This document shows positions 17,596 to 20,371 of a stretch of DNA of 20,371 nt, in pieces. The notes below the pieces were generated by a model. That model was not told the DNA's origin, made no database searches, and worked only from the letters and a program-made list of their open reading frames with translations. Every line of letters starts with the position of its first letter. Position 1 is the stretch's first letter. The translations under genes were made by a program, and so were the position numbers. This stretch comes from Candidatus Opimibacter skivensis (GTDB lineage Bacteria > Bacteroidota > Bacteroidia > Chitinophagales > Saprospiraceae): the NCBI GenBank assembly GCA_016722045.1, contig JADKGY010000018.1, positions 1 through 20,371 on the forward strand, in the 5' to 3' direction.

Positions 17596-19062
17596 ATGAA
17601 AAAAATAAACTTACTGTGGATTCTTTTTTTGAGTCTTCACATCTTTCCAATGGCCCAATCTTGTTTACCTGATGGTATTGATTTCGAAAGACAAGGTCAG
17701 ATTGACAGTTTTCACATCGATCACCCTGGTTGCACCGTCATCGAGGGACCGATGAGGATTCAGGGAGCTGAAATTCAAAATTTGCTGGGTTTAAGTGGAA
17801 TTACTTCTATTGGAGGAAGACTTCTAGTCCAGGCAGATGAGTTAACCGAACTGAAAGGTCTGGATTCGGTGACAACACTTGGAGGAAACGTCGATATAAA
17901 TTTCAACAAGAACTTAAAAAATTTATCTGGTCTCTCTCATGTTAAAACAATTTCAGGAGGATTGCGGATTACTTCAAATTATTCTCTGGAAACCCTCGGG
18001 CTAAATTCTTTAACATCTGTGGATGGTGAATTTAGTTTAATAGGTAGTATATCTTTACAAATGACGGATTTGAATGCACTGAAAAATATTCACGGCGATT
18101 TCTATTTTATAGGTTCAAAAGCTAATAACCTCGCGGGATTAAATCATCTTGAATCAATCGATGGAAATTTTATTTTATCCGGTCAACAATCTATACAGAA
18201 TTTATCAGGTCTTGATCACCTCAGTTCGATTGGGGGAAATTTAGAAATTTCTTCTAATGGCTCCCTGCAAAATTTAACAGGCTTTCCGCCCATAGAAAGC
18301 ATTGAGGGTGATTTTTCAATAAATCAAAATTCAACATTGCAAAATCTGACTGGCCTTGAATCTATACAGCATGTTATTGGGAAATTAACCATTGAAAAGA
18401 ACTACGCACTCACGAGTTTGTCAGGTTTAAATGGCCTTGTTGACGTTGGACAGCTTGATTTATTCCGGAATGATTTATTATTGAATTTGACAGGATTGGA
18501 TGCATTGACATCGATTAATGGAGATGTTGAAATTGCTTACAATAATACAATAGAGAATCTAACTGGTTTGAATTCGCTTACCATTATCGGGAACAACCTC
18601 ACCATTACGCATAATCAATCTCTGACAAGCTTAACCGGACCAGGTCAATTGACATCCATTGGAGGAAATCTTAACATACATTTCAATGATGAATTATTAA
18701 CCTGTGCGATCATGAGTGTTTGTAGTCACATTTCGACCGGAGGGCCTTACGATATTGGGGCCAATGCTAGTGGATGTAGTACGGCCAATGAAATCCTTGA
18801 AAAGTGCGCAGTAGCCGTCAATGAGACCGGGAATGAAAATGGGATAGTATTATATCCCAATCCTGCTAATGATAAATTAGTTATTAATGGTATTTCACTT
18901 GACAATGTCAGTATTCGGATGACGGACACTAAAGGAGCAATGATTCAAGGATGGAAAATTTCCGGTGGAAGTATAGATATAAGTAGCCTTTCCGCAGGCA
19001 TGTATTTCATGTCGATCCAATCGAATAAGCAGAATATTGTTCGGAGAATTATCAAAAGCTAA
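17596..19062 (+). CDS. Secreted leucine-rich solenoid protein with T9SS sorting domain
   Basis: The protein has 488 aa and an intact frame. The Sec leader MKKINLLWILFLSLHIFPMAQS is followed by a module with two cysteines (CLPDGIDFERQGQIDSFHIDHPGC). About twelve 23-24-residue repeats follow, with the pattern NLTGLxxLxSIGGxLxIxxNxxLx, for example NLSGLDHLSSIGGNLEISSN. The pattern resembles Receptor-L/LRR-like beta-solenoids. A Cys-containing cap follows (CAIMSVCSHISTGGPYDIGANASGC). The last 75 residues or so (IVLYPNPANDKLVIN to GMYFMSIQSNKQNIVRRIIKS) are a type A T9SS C-terminal sorting domain. The protein is thus expected to cross the outer membrane and be attached to the cell surface or released. 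Such solenoids usually bind proteins or glycans; the ligand is unknown. A paralogue starts 50 bp downstream on the same strand, so an operon is likely. Confidence 0.88.
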   Translation: MKKINLLWILFLSLHIFPMAQSCLPDGIDFERQGQIDSFHIDHPGCTVIEGPMRIQGAEIQNLLGLSGITSIGGRLLVQADELTELKGLDSVTTLGGNVDINFNKNLKNLSGLSHVKTISGGLRITSNYSLETLGLNSLTSVDGEFSLIGSISLQMTDLNALKNIHGDFYFIGSKANNLAGLNHLESIDGNFILSGQQSIQNLSGLDHLSSIGGNLEISSNGSLQNLTGFPPIESIEGDFSINQNSTLQNLTGLESIQHVIGKLTIEKNYALTSLSGLNGLVDVGQLDLFRNDLLLNLTGLDALTSINGDVEIAYNNTIENLTGLNSLTIIGNNLTITHNQSLTSLTGPGQLTSIGGNLNIHFNDELLTCAIMSVCSHISTGGPYDIGANASGCSTANEILEKCAVAVNETGNENGIVLYPNPANDKLVINGISLDNVSIRMTDTKGAMIQGWKISGGSIDISSLSAGMYFMSIQSNKQNIVRRIIKS

Positions 19063-19112
19063 TGAAGGATAGATCAAGTTAACAAATTGGTTACTTCCTT
19101 CAATCTTAACTT

Positions 19113-20371
19113 ATGAAACAATACATATTTTTCACCATCGCATTTTTTGGCAGCATAGGGTTGCATTCTCAATCATGCTTTGTCTATGAAAAAACGCTTA
19201 CCCGCCAATCTCAAATTGATAGCTTCCCGATCAATTATCCCGGTTGTTCATCATTATTCGGAGAGATTGAAATAAGTGGGCCGGATATTCTGAATTTAAA
19301 TGGACTGATGGGGTTAAAAGAAATTTTGAGTTTAACGATTTCCAACACGAATAATTTAACTTCTTTATCCGGTCTGGACTCTATCCAAACGGTGTCATGG
19401 AATCTTAGAATCGAAGGAGACACAGGATTATTAAATCTAGCCCAGTTAGGTTCTCTCCGTTCAGCAGGTACGATCAGTATCAAAAACAATGACCTGCTTG
19501 CAAATTTAAATGGACTTAATTCTTTGACCGAAATATCCTCAATAGGTATTGAAGGAAATGATGGCCTTCAAAACTTAAGTGGCCTGGATAACCTTGATAC
19601 AATATACGGAACTCTCAATATTGAATACAATCCATTACTTAAAGACATGACAGGGTTAGGATCGCTGAAATCAGTTGGAAATATTTTCCAGGTTGACCAC
19701 AATGCGGCTTTGAAAAATTTCATCGGTTTATTTTCACTTTCGGAAGTCAAAGGCTCAGTGGGAATTGAAGCAAATTTTTTCATGGAAAATTTAATTGGGC
19801 TGGAGTCTCTTCGCGCCGTACTTCAAGATGTGGATATAACTTCTAATACACGCCTTGGTTCTTTGGTTGGATTAAATTCGCTGGAATATGTCGGGAGAAA
19901 TTTTTCCATTGAATACAATTACCAAATCATTTCAATGGACGGGCTTCAATCCCTTAAAACTGTAGGACGAACTTTCAAACTTTCTTACAATACTCACCTG
20001 GTACACCTTACCGGATTGGAAAGCCTGGATTCTATTCAGCATGATTTAAATGTTAATCATTTACCTCTCATAGATTTTACCGGCTTGGAATCCTTAAAAT
20101 TCATTGGAGGAGAATTCACTTCGGTAAGCAATGAAATTCAATCCTTCAATGGTTTAAATTCTCTCAATACAATAGATGGTGGCATACATCTGTCCTCCAA
20201 TGATGCCCTCACAGATCTTAATGGCCTTGAATCAGTCAAAACCATCCGAAAAAAAATCTATATTGGTTCAAATCATGAATTGCTCACTTTATCCGGTCTT
20301 GACTATTTTGATGCTCAGTCTGTGGATGGGATTACATTGCATCGCAACACCTCATTATCACATTGTGCAAT
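19113..20371 (+). CDS. Paralogous leucine-rich solenoid protein, cut by the right edge
   Basis: The frame is open from ATG 19113 to the end of the window (419 codons) with no stop. The leader MKQYIFFTIAFFGSIGLHSQS precedes CFVYEKTLTRQSQIDSFPINYPGC, the same two-Cys module (RQxQIDSFxIxxPGC) as in the upstream gene. Many repeats of the same type follow (NLSGLDNLDTIYGTLNIEYN, HLTGLESLDSIQHDLNVNH, SFNGLNSLNTIDGGIHLSSN). The last visible residues, NTSLSHCAI, match the start of the C-terminal Cys cap of the neighbour (DELLTCAIMSVC). The missing part is therefore probably the cap plus a T9SS sorting domain. Repeat number is slightly higher than in the first copy. It was probably formed by tandem duplication followed by divergence. 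Confidence 0.85.
   Translation, partial: MKQYIFFTIAFFGSIGLHSQSCFVYEKTLTRQSQIDSFPINYPGCSSLFGEIEISGPDILNLNGLMGLKEILSLTISNTNNLTSLSGLDSIQTVSWNLRIEGDTGLLNLAQLGSLRSAGTISIKNNDLLANLNGLNSLTEISSIGIEGNDGLQNLSGLDNLDTIYGTLNIEYNPLLKDMTGLGSLKSVGNIFQVDHNAALKNFIGLFSLSEVKGSVGIEANFFMENLIGLESLRAVLQDVDITSNTRLGSLVGLNSLEYVGRNFSIEYNYQIISMDGLQSLKTVGRTFKLSYNTHLVHLTGLESLDSIQHDLNVNHLPLIDFTGLESLKFIGGEFTSVSNEIQSFNGLNSLNTIDGGIHLSSNDALTDLNGLESVKTIRKKIYIGSNHELLTLSGLDYFDAQSVDGITLHRNTSLSHCA

Noticed and set aside
19063..19112. TGAAGGA/TCCTTCA inverted repeat between the two solenoid genes as a terminator
   Set aside because: The 7-bp arms have a 26-nt gap and no T-run; it is too weak to call and the genes look cotranscribed.
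17750..20330. Regularly spaced repeats that could suggest a CRISPR array
   Set aside because: The periodicity of about 70 bp is at protein level (23-24-residue repeats) with degenerate DNA; there are no identical direct repeats or spacers.

Overview
The window looks like a chromosome fragment of a Bacteroidota bacterium, probably Saprospiria/Chitinophagia-like. The reasons are a type IX secretion (T9SS) C-terminal sorting domain, Bacteroidota-type lipoproteins, TAnnTTTG-like -7 boxes, genes without Shine-Dalgarno sequences, a clade II (Sec-type) nosZ with its usual companions, and ASPIC/FG-GAP lipoproteins. The species cannot be named from the sequence alone.

Layout. (1) 1-4915, minus strand: a nitrous-oxide reductase (nos) operon, read right to left as mono-haem cytochrome c lipoprotein, nosZ, a small multi-pass membrane protein, nosL and nosD (nosD runs off the left edge). 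A symmetric FNR/CRP-like site lies just upstream of the first gene. (2) 5151-6264: a YeaQ/GlsB-family membrane protein (+) and an outer-membrane beta-barrel protein (-), converging on a bidirectional terminator. (3) 6462-6551: a 60-bp perfect palindrome with a third partial copy of its arm. (4) 6624-14435: two large FG-GAP/ASPIC lipoproteins (+) around a divergent TMTC-like GT-C glycosyltransferase with TPRs (-). (5) 14436-15877: a repeat-rich stretch (heptamer tract, GGGGC hairpins, three 3-nt-loop hairpins) around a DinB-like gene, then a structured leader. (6) 15878-17194: a DEAD-box RNA helicase with a terminator downstream. (7) 17596-20371: two tandem paralogous leucine-rich solenoid surface proteins, the second cut by the right edge.

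How they work together: the nos genes encode periplasmic reduction of N2O to N2 (NosZ), copper delivery and maturation (NosL, NosD) and probably electron delivery (cytochrome c). The FG-GAP lipoproteins and the LRR-like T9SS cargo form a cell-surface repertoire. The glycosyltransferase could modify such proteins, but this is inference from position only.

Quality caveat: most long genes between 1 and about 17.2 kb carry single-base frameshifts, often at homopolymers, while the encoded motifs stay intact across frames. The right-hand 2.7 kb of coding sequence has none. I read most of these as sequencing/assembly indels and give each gene its reconstructed full span; gene ends inside frameshifted stretches are approximate.
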